Below, piece after piece: positions 5,815 to 14,150 of a stretch of DNA of 16,044 nt; the first letter of the stretch is position 1, and every line of letters starts with the position of its first letter. The notes beneath the pieces are model-generated. The model ran no database searches. It had not been told where the DNA came from and worked only from the letters and a program-made list of their open reading frames with translations. A program made the position numbers and the translations under genes. Origin of the DNA: Pseudaeromonas sp041911695 (GTDB lineage Bacteria; Pseudomonadota; Gammaproteobacteria; Enterobacterales; Aeromonadaceae); assembly GCA_041911695.1 (NCBI GenBank), contig JAYROM010000135.1, positions 1-16,044 of the forward strand, in the 5' to 3' direction.

Positions 5815-7095
5815 ATGACCGCCGTCCAGTCCTCCACGCCCACCCCCAAGCGCGCCCTCTCCCGCCATTATCTTCTGACCGGCCTGTGCGGCGTGGTTGT
5901 GGCCGGTCTGCTTGGTTGGCATATGCTGGGTCTCTCCGCCACCCCGGATAACAAGGCACGCAACCACAACGCGATCACAGTCGGAGTTGGCCAGGCGACG
6001 CGCCAGGATGTACCGCTGTCGCTGACCGCGCTGGGTACGGTGACGGCAGCCAATACCGCCACCGTGCATAGCCGGGTGGATGGTCTGCTGGTGAAAATCA
6101 ATTTCCGCGAAGGGGAACAGGTCAAGGCCGGCCAGGTGCTGGCAGAGCTCGATCCGCGCCCATTTATGGCCACGGTGGCGCAGCAGGAGGGGCAACTGCA
6201 GCGCGATCAGGCCTTGTTGCGTAACGCCCAGCGCGATCTCGACCGTTACCAGAAACTGCTCCCCGCCGTCTCTCGCCAACAGGTCGAAAGTCAGCAGGCG
6301 CTGGTCGAACAATATCAAGGCACAGTGCGACTGGATCAGGGCCAACTGGACAGCGCCCGGTTGCAACTCGAATACAGCCGCATCACCGCCCCGATCAGTG
6401 GCACTGTCGGTTTACGTCAGGTAGATGTTGGCAATCTGGTGAAGAGCACCGATACCACAGGTCTGGTGGTAATCACCCAGACCTCGCCGATCCACGTGGT
6501 ATTCGCCATCCCGGAAAGCAGCCTGGGCAATGTGCTCGCGGCGCTGCCGTCACCGGCTGGGAGTAATCAAGCGGCATTGGCCGTCGAAGCGCGCGATCGT
6601 GATGACCGGCATCTCCTCGCCCAAGGCAAATTGCTGGCCATCGATAACCAGATCAACAGCACCACCGGCACGGTCAACCTGAAGGCCGAATTTGATAACC
6701 GGACTGCACAACTGTTCCCCAACCAGTTCGTTAATGTGCATCTGGCGCTGGGTCAGCGTCACGACGCCCTGGTCATTCCGACCGAGGCCATCCAGCTCGG
6801 CCAACCCGGCCACTATGTCTATGCGGTGCAGGCGGACAACACGGTGCGCATGACCCCGGTCAAGATTGGCCCGGCGGCCAATGGCAAGACGATTATCGAA
6901 GCAGGGCTGGAACCGGGCGAACAGGTGGTGACCCAGGGGGTCGACAAGTTGCGTAATGGCAGTGCCATCCGTATTGGCCAATTGCCCGGTGCAGCCGTTG
7001 ATCAGACGGCCGATCTGCATACCGGAAAGGGGTCACATCGCCATCAACCAGCTGGTGCGACAGCTTCTACCTCTGCTGCGGTGCAGAGCGAGTAA
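5815..7095 (+). CDS. mdtA: RND efflux periplasmic adaptor subunit MdtA
   Basis: A 426-residue membrane-fusion protein that links the inner-membrane RND pump to an outer-membrane channel such as TolC. An N-terminal anchor or signal helix lies at about 18-40, followed by the lipoyl half-motif SRVDGLLVKINFREGEQVKAG (86-106) with AELDPRPF, an alpha-hairpin coiled coil at about 118-185, the second lipoyl half ITAPISGTVGLRQVDVGN (190-207), a beta-barrel with the signature ITQTSPIHVVFAIPE (220-234), and a membrane-proximal domain to about 385. Order, spacing and wording follow E. coli MdtA closely (415 residues there, as I recall it). The ATG at 5815 has AGGG 7 nt upstream; a TTG two codons earlier is in frame but less likely. 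The tail after 390 is low-complexity, His/Thr/Ala-rich. mdtB starts 9 nt after its stop, so this is the first gene of the operon. Confidence 0.94.
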   Translation: MTAVQSSTPTPKRALSRHYLLTGLCGVVVAGLLGWHMLGLSATPDNKARNHNAITVGVGQATRQDVPLSLTALGTVTAANTATVHSRVDGLLVKINFREGEQVKAGQVLAELDPRPFMATVAQQEGQLQRDQALLRNAQRDLDRYQKLLPAVSRQQVESQQALVEQYQGTVRLDQGQLDSARLQLEYSRITAPISGTVGLRQVDVGNLVKSTDTTGLVVITQTSPIHVVFAIPESSLGNVLAALPSPAGSNQAALAVEARDRDDRHLLAQGKLLAIDNQINSTTGTVNLKAEFDNRTAQLFPNQFVNVHLALGQRHDALVIPTEAIQLGQPGHYVYAVQADNTVRMTPVKIGPAANGKTIIEAGLEPGEQVVTQGVDKLRNGSAIRIGQLPGAAVDQTADLHTGKGSHRHQPAGATASTSAAVQSE

Positions 7096-7104
7096 GAGGC
7101 GCCC

Positions 7105-10100
7105 ATGAACCCGTCACGTCTATTTATCCTGCGCCCGGTCGCCACCAGCCTGCTGATGCTGGCCATCCTGCTCTCCGGCCTGCTCGCCTGGCGTCTGTTG
7201 CCGGTCTCCGCCCTGCCGGAGGTCGACTATCCGACGATTCAGGTGACCACCCTCTACCCGGGGGCCAGTCCTGATGTCATCACCTCCTCGGTAACTGCAC
7301 CGCTAGAGCGCCAGTTCGGCCAGATGGCAGGCCTGAGCCAGATGTACTCGACCAGTGCCGGGGGCGCCTCGGTGATCACCCTGCAATTCGGGCTGGAGAT
7401 CAGCCTGGATGTCGCCGAGCAGGAGGTGCAGGCCGCGATCAATGCCGCCAGTAACCTGCTGCCGAGCGATCTGCCGAGCCCGCCGATCTACAACAAGGTC
7501 AATCCGGCCGATACGCCGATCATGACCCTGGCCATCACCTCGGAGACCCTGCCGCTGACCAAGGTGGTCGATCTGGTCGATGCCCGGCTGGCACAGAAAC
7601 TGTCGCAGATTCCGGGTGTGGGGATGGTCAGCATCGGCGGCGGACAGCGTCCGGCGGTGCGCATCCAGGTCGACCCGCATGCGCTGGCCGCACGCGGCAT
7701 CACGCTGGAAGATGTGCGCACCCTGATCACCACCGCCAACGTCCATCTGGCCAAGGGCAGCCTGAATGGCCCGACCCAGGTCTCGACGCTGGATGGCAAC
7801 GATCAGCTCACCTCGGCCGCCGAATTCCGCGCACTGATCCTGGCCTACAAGAACGGCGCCGCGGTGCGACTGGGCGATGTGGCCTCCGTGGTCGATAGCG
7901 CGGAAAATGTCCGCCTCGCCGCCTGGTCGGGCAAGACACCGGCGGTGGTGGTGAATATCCAGCGCCAGCCCGGGGCCAACGTGATCCAGGTCGCCGACCG
8001 GATCAAGGCGCTGTTACCCAAGCTCGAATCTTCCCTGCCCGGTGCCTTGCAGATCCAGGTCCTCGGTGACCGCACCGTAACCATTCGTGCCTCGGTGGCC
8101 GATATCGGCTTTGAGCTGGTGCTGGCTATCGGCCTGGTGGTAATGGTGATCTTCTTGTTCCTACGCAACCTGTCTGCCACCGTGATCCCGGCGGTAGCGG
8201 TGCCGCTGTCACTGGTCGGCACCTTCGGCATCATGTATCTCACCGGCTTCTCGATTAATAACCTGACGTTGATGGCACTCACCATCGCCACCGGCTTTGT
8301 GGTCGATGATGCCATCGTCATGATCGAGAACATCAGCCGCTATATCGAAGAGGGCGAAAAGCCGTTACAGGCGGCACTCAAAGGCTCGAGCCAGATCGGC
8401 TTTACCATTATCTCGCTGACCTTCTCGCTGATCGCGGTGCTGATCCCGCTGCTGTTTATGGGCGATGTGGTCGGTCGGTTATTCCGCGAATTCGCGATCA
8501 CCCTGGCGGTCTCGATTTTGATCTCGGCGTTTGTCTCGTTGACCCTAACGCCGATGATGTGCGCCCGCCTGCTGCGCCATATCCCGCCCAGTGAGGAGAG
8601 CCGGTTCAGTCGGGCCACCGGCGCGCTGTTTGACCGCTTGGTTGCCAGTTATGGTCGGGCGCTGACCATCGTGTTGCGCCATCAACCGCTGACCCTGCTG
8701 GTCGCGCTCGGCACCCTGGTGCTGACCGTGGTGCTGTATATCGAGATCCCCAAGGGCTTTTTCCCGTTACAGGATACCGGCGCCATCCAGGCGATCAGCG
8801 AAGGACCGCAGACCACCTCGTTTGCCGCCATGGGCCACCAGCAAACCCGACTGGCCGCCCGCCTGCTGGCTGATCCGGCGGTGGACAATCTGTCGTCGTT
8901 TGTGGGCGTGGATGGTACCAACCCGGCGATCAATACCGGTCGTCTGCTGATCAATCTCAAGCCGAAAGAGCAACGTGACGACATCCGTACCGTGCTCGCC
9001 CGTCTGCAAGACCGGGTGGCCGATCTGCCCGATGTCAGCCTCTACCTGCAACCAGTGCAGGATCTGACCATCGACGCCCGCCCCAGCCGCACCCAATACC
9101 AATTTACTCTGCAGACCCCGGATGCGGACGAGCTGGAACAGTGGACCACCACCCTGCTGCACAAGCTGGACACGCTGCCCGAACTGGCTGACGTGGCCAG
9201 CGATCTGCAGACGCATGGGCTGCAGGCCTATGTGCGCATCAACCGCGACACGGCAGCACGGCTAGGGGTGACCACCTCGGCCATCGACAATGCCCTGTAT
9301 GACGCCTTCGGCCAGCGCCTGATCTCGACCATCTTCAGCCAGACTAACCAGTATCGTGTGGTCCTCGAGGCTGATCCGGGCCAAGCCAGCGGGCTGGATC
9401 AGCTCCGTCGCATCCATGTGCAGACCAGCAGCGGTACCCCGGTGCCGCTGGAGACGGTGGCAACCTTGGAAGAGCACCCGACGGCACTGGCGATCAACCA
9501 CCTCGGCCAGTTCCCGACCGCGACCATCTCGTTCAATCTGGCCCCCGGCGCTGCGCTGGGGAATGCGGTGGAGGCGATCCGCGCCGCAGAGCAGGAGATC
9601 AGCATGCCGGCCAGTATCGACACCCGGTTCCAGGGAGCGGCGCTGGCGTTCCAGGCCTCGCTCGGCAATACCCTGTGGCTGGTGCTGGCAGCGATTGTCA
9701 CCATGTATATCGTGCTCGGCGTGTTGTATGAGAGCTATATCCATCCGGTGACCATTCTCTCCACCCTGCCCTCGGCCGGGATTGGCGCACTGCTGGCGTT
9801 GCGCCTGAGTGGCGGCGAGCTGGATATCATTGCCATCATTGGCATCATCCTGCTGATCGGGATCGTCAAGAAAAACGCGATCATGATGATCGACTTTGCA
9901 CTCGAGGCTGAACGCGTGCAGGGATTGCCGCCGCGCGAAGCCATTTACCAAGCCTGCTTGATGCGTTTTCGACCGATCCTGATGACCACCATGGGCGCCC
10001 TGCTCAGTGCCCTGCCGTTGATGCTCTCCTCAGGCATGGGCGCCGAACTGCGACAACCACTCGGAATCGCGATGACCGGCGGCCTGCTGCTCAGCCAGGT

Positions 10101-10212
10101 GTTGACCCTGTTCACCACCCCGGTGATCTTTCTGGCCTTTGACCGGCTGGCGCGGCGCTGGCGTGGTGAACAAGCTGCCGCCGATGCTGCCAGCCAGGAG
10201 GCCGACGCATGA
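7105..10212 (+). CDS. mdtB: Multidrug efflux RND permease subunit MdtB
   Basis: A 1035-residue inner-membrane RND transporter, the usual length for the family. In E. coli MdtB works with MdtC in a heterotrimer (two MdtB to one MdtC) and exports drugs, bile salts and other envelope-active compounds using the proton gradient. The N-terminus NPSRLFILRPVATSLLMLA is the family start and first helix. A large periplasmic loop spans about 32-333, helices 2-6 follow, helix 7 is at about 527-547, a second periplasmic loop follows, and helix 8 is at about 856-875. Proton-relay residues are intact: Asp401/Asp402 (GFVVDDAIVMIEN) in helix 4, Lys922 (GIVKKNAIMMID) in helix 10, and arginines 954/956 (MRFRPILMTT). 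GAGG stands 5 nt before the ATG. The gene overlaps mdtC by ATGA. FVGVDGTNP in the second loop separates it from MdtC-type sequences. Confidence 0.95.
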   Translation: MNPSRLFILRPVATSLLMLAILLSGLLAWRLLPVSALPEVDYPTIQVTTLYPGASPDVITSSVTAPLERQFGQMAGLSQMYSTSAGGASVITLQFGLEISLDVAEQEVQAAINAASNLLPSDLPSPPIYNKVNPADTPIMTLAITSETLPLTKVVDLVDARLAQKLSQIPGVGMVSIGGGQRPAVRIQVDPHALAARGITLEDVRTLITTANVHLAKGSLNGPTQVSTLDGNDQLTSAAEFRALILAYKNGAAVRLGDVASVVDSAENVRLAAWSGKTPAVVVNIQRQPGANVIQVADRIKALLPKLESSLPGALQIQVLGDRTVTIRASVADIGFELVLAIGLVVMVIFLFLRNLSATVIPAVAVPLSLVGTFGIMYLTGFSINNLTLMALTIATGFVVDDAIVMIENISRYIEEGEKPLQAALKGSSQIGFTIISLTFSLIAVLIPLLFMGDVVGRLFREFAITLAVSILISAFVSLTLTPMMCARLLRHIPPSEESRFSRATGALFDRLVASYGRALTIVLRHQPLTLLVALGTLVLTVVLYIEIPKGFFPLQDTGAIQAISEGPQTTSFAAMGHQQTRLAARLLADPAVDNLSSFVGVDGTNPAINTGRLLINLKPKEQRDDIRTVLARLQDRVADLPDVSLYLQPVQDLTIDARPSRTQYQFTLQTPDADELEQWTTTLLHKLDTLPELADVASDLQTHGLQAYVRINRDTAARLGVTTSAIDNALYDAFGQRLISTIFSQTNQYRVVLEADPGQASGLDQLRRIHVQTSSGTPVPLETVATLEEHPTALAINHLGQFPTATISFNLAPGAALGNAVEAIRAAEQEISMPASIDTRFQGAALAFQASLGNTLWLVLAAIVTMYIVLGVLYESYIHPVTILSTLPSAGIGALLALRLSGGELDIIAIIGIILLIGIVKKNAIMMIDFALEAERVQGLPPREAIYQACLMRFRPILMTTMGALLSALPLMLSSGMGAELRQPLGIAMTGGLLLSQVLTLFTTPVIFLAFDRLARRWRGEQAAADAASQEADA

Positions 10213-13200
10213 ATCCGGCCAGTCTGTTTATCCGGCGACCGGTGGCCACCAGTTTGCTGACCCTCGGCATTCTGCTCGCCGGACTGCTGGCGTTTCGCCT
10301 GCTGCCGGTCTCCCCTCTGCCGCAGGTTGATTTTCCAACCATCGCCGTGACGGCCAAGTCGCCGGGCGCCAGCCCGGAGGTGATGGCCGCCACCGTGGCC
10401 ACGCCGTTGGAGCGCACCCTCGGGCGCATCGCTGGAGTCAATGAGATCACCTCAATGAGTGCCCAAGGCACTACCCGGGTGATCATGCAGTTTGATCTGA
10501 ACCGCGATATCAATGGCGCGGCCAACGATGTGCAGGCCGGCATCAACGCCGCGCGCGCCCTGTTACCGAGCGGCATGCCCTCCAACCCCTCGTATCGCAA
10601 GGTCAACCCCGCCGATGCGCCGATCATGATCCTGGCGCTGACCTCGGACACACTGACCCGCGGCCAGATGTATGATGCGGCCGACACCATCCTCGGCCAG
10701 AAGTTGCTACAGGTGGAGGGGGTCGGTGATGTCAACGTCGGCGGCGGCTCGCAGCCGGCGGTACGGGTCGAACTCAACCCGGATCAGCTCAGCCGCTATG
10801 GCCTCAGCCTGGAGACAGTGCGTTCGGCGATCACCGCCACCAATGCCAATCGCCCGAAAGGGGTGGTCGAGGATGGCCAGCGTCAGTGGCAGATCCAGGC
10901 CAATGATCAGGCCAACCAGGCGCAGGACTATCAACCGCTGATCCTCGGTTATCACAATGGCGCGGCAGTGCGCATCAAGGATGTCGGCCAGGTCAGCGAC
11001 AGCGTGGTCGACCGCTTCAATACCGGTCTGGTTGGCAAGTCTCCTGCCGTGCTGATCATGGTGTTCCGCCAACCGGGTGCCAACATCATCGACACCGTGG
11101 ACCGCGTACAAGCCATGCTGCCCTCCTTGCAGGCGTCAATCCCGGCCGCGATGCGGCTACAAGTGGTGATGGAGCGTAGCAAGACCATCCGCGCCTCGCT
11201 GCATGAGGTCGAGCGCAATCTGTTGCTGTCGGTCGGTCTGGTGATCATGGTGGTATTTCTGTTTCTGCGTAATGGCCGTGCAGTGGCCATTCCGGCCATC
11301 ACGGTGCCGGTGTCACTGGTCGGCACCTTTGCCATCATGTATCTGGCCGGGTACTCACTGAATAACCTCAGTCTGATGGCCTTGACCATTGCCACTGGGT
11401 TCGTGGTCGATGACACCGTGGTGGTGCTGGAGAACATCAGCCGGCATATCGAGAACGGCCTGAAGCCGCTGCAGGCGGCACTGCAAGGGGCACGCGAAGT
11501 TGGATTTACCGTATTGTCGATGACACTCTCGCTGATTGCGGTGTTTATTCCGATCCTGCTGATGGGCGGGATTACCGGCCGTCTGTTCCACGAATTTGCG
11601 GTCACCCTGTCGGCGGCGATTCTGGTATCGCTGCTGGTGTCGCTGAGTACCACCCCGATGCTCTGTGCGCGCTGGTTACGTCCGGTGCACGCAGCACCGG
11701 GGCGACTCAGTCGCGGGCTGGAGGCCGGCTTTGACGGCCTGCTGCGTGGCTACCAGCACAGTCTGGCCTGGGGGCTACGCCATGCGCCGCTGATGCTGCT
11801 GCTCCTGCTGCTGACCATCGCCGGTAACGTCTGGCTGTATGGCAATGTGGCCAAGGGCTTCTTCCCGGAACAGGACACCGGCAGTCTGAATGGCGCGCTG
11901 CGCGCCGATCAGAGCATCTCGTTTGCGGCGATGGAAGGCGCGCTGCGCGATATGATGAGTCGGCTGGGAAAAGATCCTGTGGTCGACAAGGTGGTCGGCT
12001 TTGTCGGCGGTGGTGGCGGAGGCGGCGGCAACCAGTCCAACAGTGCCAGTCTGTTTATCAGCCTGAAACCGCTGGCTGAGCGCCATGAGTCCGCAGCAGA
12101 GATCATCGCCCGCCTGCGCAAGCAACTCTCCAATGACCCGCGCGCGCAGCTATTTTTACAGCCGGTGCAAGATCTGCGCATCGGTGGTCGCTCCAGCCGC
12201 GCCATGTACCAATACACCCTGCAGGGTGATGACCTGAATGAACTGCGCGAATGGACGCCGCGCATCATGCATGCACTGGAGAAATTGCCGATGTTGGCCG
12301 ATGTCAATACCGACCAGGATGTGCATGGCCTGCAGACCACCTTGCAGTTTGATCGTGACCGGATGAAACGCTTTGGCCTGACCCAGCAACAGGTCGACGC
12401 AGCCCTCTACGATGCCTTCGGCCAGCGTCAGGTTTCGACGCTCTACAATGCCCTCAACCAGTATCATGTGGTGATGGAGGTCGACCCGCGCTATAGCCAG
12501 GATCCCTCTGCCCTGCAACGCGTCTATCTGCAAGCCGCCGATGGCTCGCCGATCCCGTTATCGGCGATTGCCAGCTGGGCCCCTGGGCCGGCCTCACTGT
12601 CGGTCAATCACCAGTCCGGGTTTGCGGCCAGCACGGTCTCGTTCAATCTGGTGCCGGGTACCGGTTTCTCCGAAGCGACCACCGCTATTAACCAGGCGGT
12701 CAGCGAACTGGGGATTCCGGAAAGCATTCGCGCCAGTTTCCAGGGCGGCGCCAAGGTCTATCAGGATTCGATGTCCAGCCAGCCGCTGCTGATTTTGACA
12801 GCGCTGCTGGCGGTCTATCTGGTGCTGGGCATGCTCTATGAGAGCCTGATCCATCCGCTGACCATCCTCTCTACCCTGCCCTCGGCCGGGGTCGGCGCCC
12901 TGCTGGCGCTGCAGATGACCGGTGGCGAGCTGAACATCATCTCGATGATCGGCATCCTGTTGCTGGTCGGGATCGTCAAGAAGAACGCCATCATGATGGT
13001 GGATGTGGCGATTACCCTGCGCCGCGACCGCGACTACCCGGCATCGCGGGCCATCTACCAGGCCTGCCTGCTGCGTTTTCGGCCAATCATGATGACCACC
13101 GCCGCCGCACTGCTTGCCGCCATTCCGCTGGCGCTCGGCCACGGTGATGGTGCCGAACTCCGCACGCCGCTTGGCATCTCGATTGTCGGTGGTCTGCTGC

Positions 13201-13283
13201 TCAGCCAGTTACTGACCCTGTATACCACCCCGGTGGTCTACCTCTATCTGGACCGGTTGCAACGACCCCGTCCCGCACGTTGA
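10209..13283 (+). CDS. mdtC: Multidrug efflux RND permease subunit MdtC
   Basis: A 1024-residue RND transporter paralogous to the preceding gene; the two begin almost identically (NPSRLFILRPVATS versus NPASLFIRRPVATS). It is the second pump chain of the MdtABC heterotrimer. Asp401/Asp402 (GFVVDDTVVVLEN), Lys924 (GIVKKNAIMMVD) and the LLRFRPIMMTT arginines form the proton relay; helix 7 is at about 526-546 and helix 8 at about 856-875. MdtC-type markers include VQDLRIGGRSSRAMYQYTL and the C-terminal LLTLYTTPVVYLYLDRL. The ATG is inside the mdtB stop (ATGA overlap) with AGGAG 8 nt upstream, so translation is coupled. Residues 600-607 are eight consecutive glycines in the second periplasmic loop, where E. 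coli MdtC, as I remember it, has only a pair. No mdtD or baeSR follows; the next gene is cutC. Confidence 0.95.
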   Translation: MNPASLFIRRPVATSLLTLGILLAGLLAFRLLPVSPLPQVDFPTIAVTAKSPGASPEVMAATVATPLERTLGRIAGVNEITSMSAQGTTRVIMQFDLNRDINGAANDVQAGINAARALLPSGMPSNPSYRKVNPADAPIMILALTSDTLTRGQMYDAADTILGQKLLQVEGVGDVNVGGGSQPAVRVELNPDQLSRYGLSLETVRSAITATNANRPKGVVEDGQRQWQIQANDQANQAQDYQPLILGYHNGAAVRIKDVGQVSDSVVDRFNTGLVGKSPAVLIMVFRQPGANIIDTVDRVQAMLPSLQASIPAAMRLQVVMERSKTIRASLHEVERNLLLSVGLVIMVVFLFLRNGRAVAIPAITVPVSLVGTFAIMYLAGYSLNNLSLMALTIATGFVVDDTVVVLENISRHIENGLKPLQAALQGAREVGFTVLSMTLSLIAVFIPILLMGGITGRLFHEFAVTLSAAILVSLLVSLSTTPMLCARWLRPVHAAPGRLSRGLEAGFDGLLRGYQHSLAWGLRHAPLMLLLLLLTIAGNVWLYGNVAKGFFPEQDTGSLNGALRADQSISFAAMEGALRDMMSRLGKDPVVDKVVGFVGGGGGGGGNQSNSASLFISLKPLAERHESAAEIIARLRKQLSNDPRAQLFLQPVQDLRIGGRSSRAMYQYTLQGDDLNELREWTPRIMHALEKLPMLADVNTDQDVHGLQTTLQFDRDRMKRFGLTQQQVDAALYDAFGQRQVSTLYNALNQYHVVMEVDPRYSQDPSALQRVYLQAADGSPIPLSAIASWAPGPASLSVNHQSGFAASTVSFNLVPGTGFSEATTAINQAVSELGIPESIRASFQGGAKVYQDSMSSQPLLILTALLAVYLVLGMLYESLIHPLTILSTLPSAGVGALLALQMTGGELNIISMIGILLLVGIVKKNAIMMVDVAITLRRDRDYPASRAIYQACLLRFRPIMMTTAAALLAAIPLALGHGDGAELRTPLGISIVGGLLLSQLLTLYTTPVVYLYLDRLQRPRPAR

Positions 13284-13346
13284 TCCTCATTGATGCCCTT
13301 GTCGTGTCGCTGGCCGCACGGCAGGGGCTCGCCGGACTCGCCCTTG

Positions 13347-13355
13347 TGCTAGTAT
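13347..13355 (+). promoter_or_regulatory. Probable extended -10 promoter for cutC
   Basis: TGCTAGTAT matches the extended -10 pattern (TG, one base, then TAGTAT), 19 bp before the cutC start at 13375. No good -35 is seen, as is common for extended -10 promoters. Transcription would begin near 13361, giving a very short leader. This suggests that cutC is transcribed at least partly independently of mdtABC. Confidence 0.45.
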
Positions 13356-13374
13356 CCGCCGGCATCCCGTCGAT

Positions 13375-14046
13375 ATGAGTAATCTGCTGATGAATACCCC
13401 TAATCCCCTGCATTCCCCCGCGCCCGATATGCCCCTTTATGAAGCCTGCGTGGAAACCTTGGAGCAAGCGGTGGCCGCCGAACGCGCCGGTGCCGGCCGT
13501 ATCGAGTTGTGTGCCCGGCTGGATCTGGACGGCATCACCCCGGATCAGCCGTTGATTGAAGCGGTGATGGCGGCCGTGCACATACCGGTACATGTGATGG
13601 TGCGTCCGCGCGGCGGGAATTTTGTCTATAGCGCTGCCGAACTGGCACAGATGCAGGCCGATATTGCCCTCTGTCAGCGCTGCGGGGTCGCCGGTGTGGT
13701 CCTGGGCGTGCTGACGCCGGAAGGCCAACCAGATCTGGCGGCACTGCAGCCCTTGCTCGCCGCCGCGGCACCGTTACGGGTGGTCTTTCACAAAGCCATC
13801 GATGCGACACCCGACCCGCTGGCCAGCGTCCGTCTGCTCGCGACCCTACCCGGTCTCTCCGGCATCCTGAGCTCCGGCGGACAAGCGACCGCCGAAGCCG
13901 GTGCCGCCGTGCTGCGCCAGATGGTCACTGCGGCCCCCGCGCTACAGATCATTGCAGCAGGGCGCATCACCACGGCAAACCGTGATGCCATTCAGGCCTT
14001 GACCGGCTGTCAGGCACTGCATGGCAAACGGATTGTCGGCGACTAA
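13375..14046 (+). CDS. cutC: CutC family copper homeostasis protein
   Basis: A 223-residue TIM-barrel protein of the CutC family, associated with copper tolerance although its biochemical role is disputed. Family motifs in order: YEACVETLEQAVAAERAGA (22-40), GRIELCARL (41-49), HVMVRPRGGNFVYS (73-86), GVVLGVLTPEGQPD (107-120), VVFHKAID (136-143) and GILSSGGQAT (163-172). The start is uncertain: the ATG at 13375 lacks a Shine-Dalgarno sequence, the in-frame ATG at 13390 is similar, and family similarity only begins near MPLYEACV. The C-terminus stops soon after GCQALHGKRIVGD, where typical members continue for roughly 30-40 residues. It may be shortened, or a lineage-specific short form. It sits 91 bp after mdtC on the same strand and ends at a strong terminator. 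Confidence 0.88.
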   Translation: MSNLLMNTPNPLHSPAPDMPLYEACVETLEQAVAAERAGAGRIELCARLDLDGITPDQPLIEAVMAAVHIPVHVMVRPRGGNFVYSAAELAQMQADIALCQRCGVAGVVLGVLTPEGQPDLAALQPLLAAAAPLRVVFHKAIDATPDPLASVRLLATLPGLSGILSSGGQATAEAGAAVLRQMVTAAPALQIIAAGRITTANRDAIQALTGCQALHGKRIVGD

Positions 14047-14096
14047 CCAGTAGCGTCACACCACCACACAGGGTTTATCGTCTGAAGCGCGGACAT

Positions 14097-14129
14097 AAAA
14101 AAACCGGGCCATTTTTCAGCCCGGTTTTT
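14097..14129. terminator. Bidirectional intrinsic terminator between cutC and pitA
   Basis: The stem AAACCGGGC (14101-14109) pairs with GCCCGGTTT (14119-14127) around a 9-nt loop. It is flanked by a run of seven A residues on the left (14097-14103) and five T residues on the right (14125-14129). It therefore ends transcription from both convergent genes: cutC on the + strand, 50 bp after its stop, and pitA on the minus strand, 22 bp after its stop. Confidence 0.93.
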
Positions 14130-14150
14130 CATTGCCAGCAGATTCGCGGA

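Noticed and set aside
7303..7746. Long antisense ORFs within mdtB, mdtC and pitA (for example 9262-9951 minus, 10952-11653 minus, 14310-15140 plus)
   Set aside because: They are shadows of GC-rich coding sequence, with compositionally biased translations and no recognisable domains or start signals.
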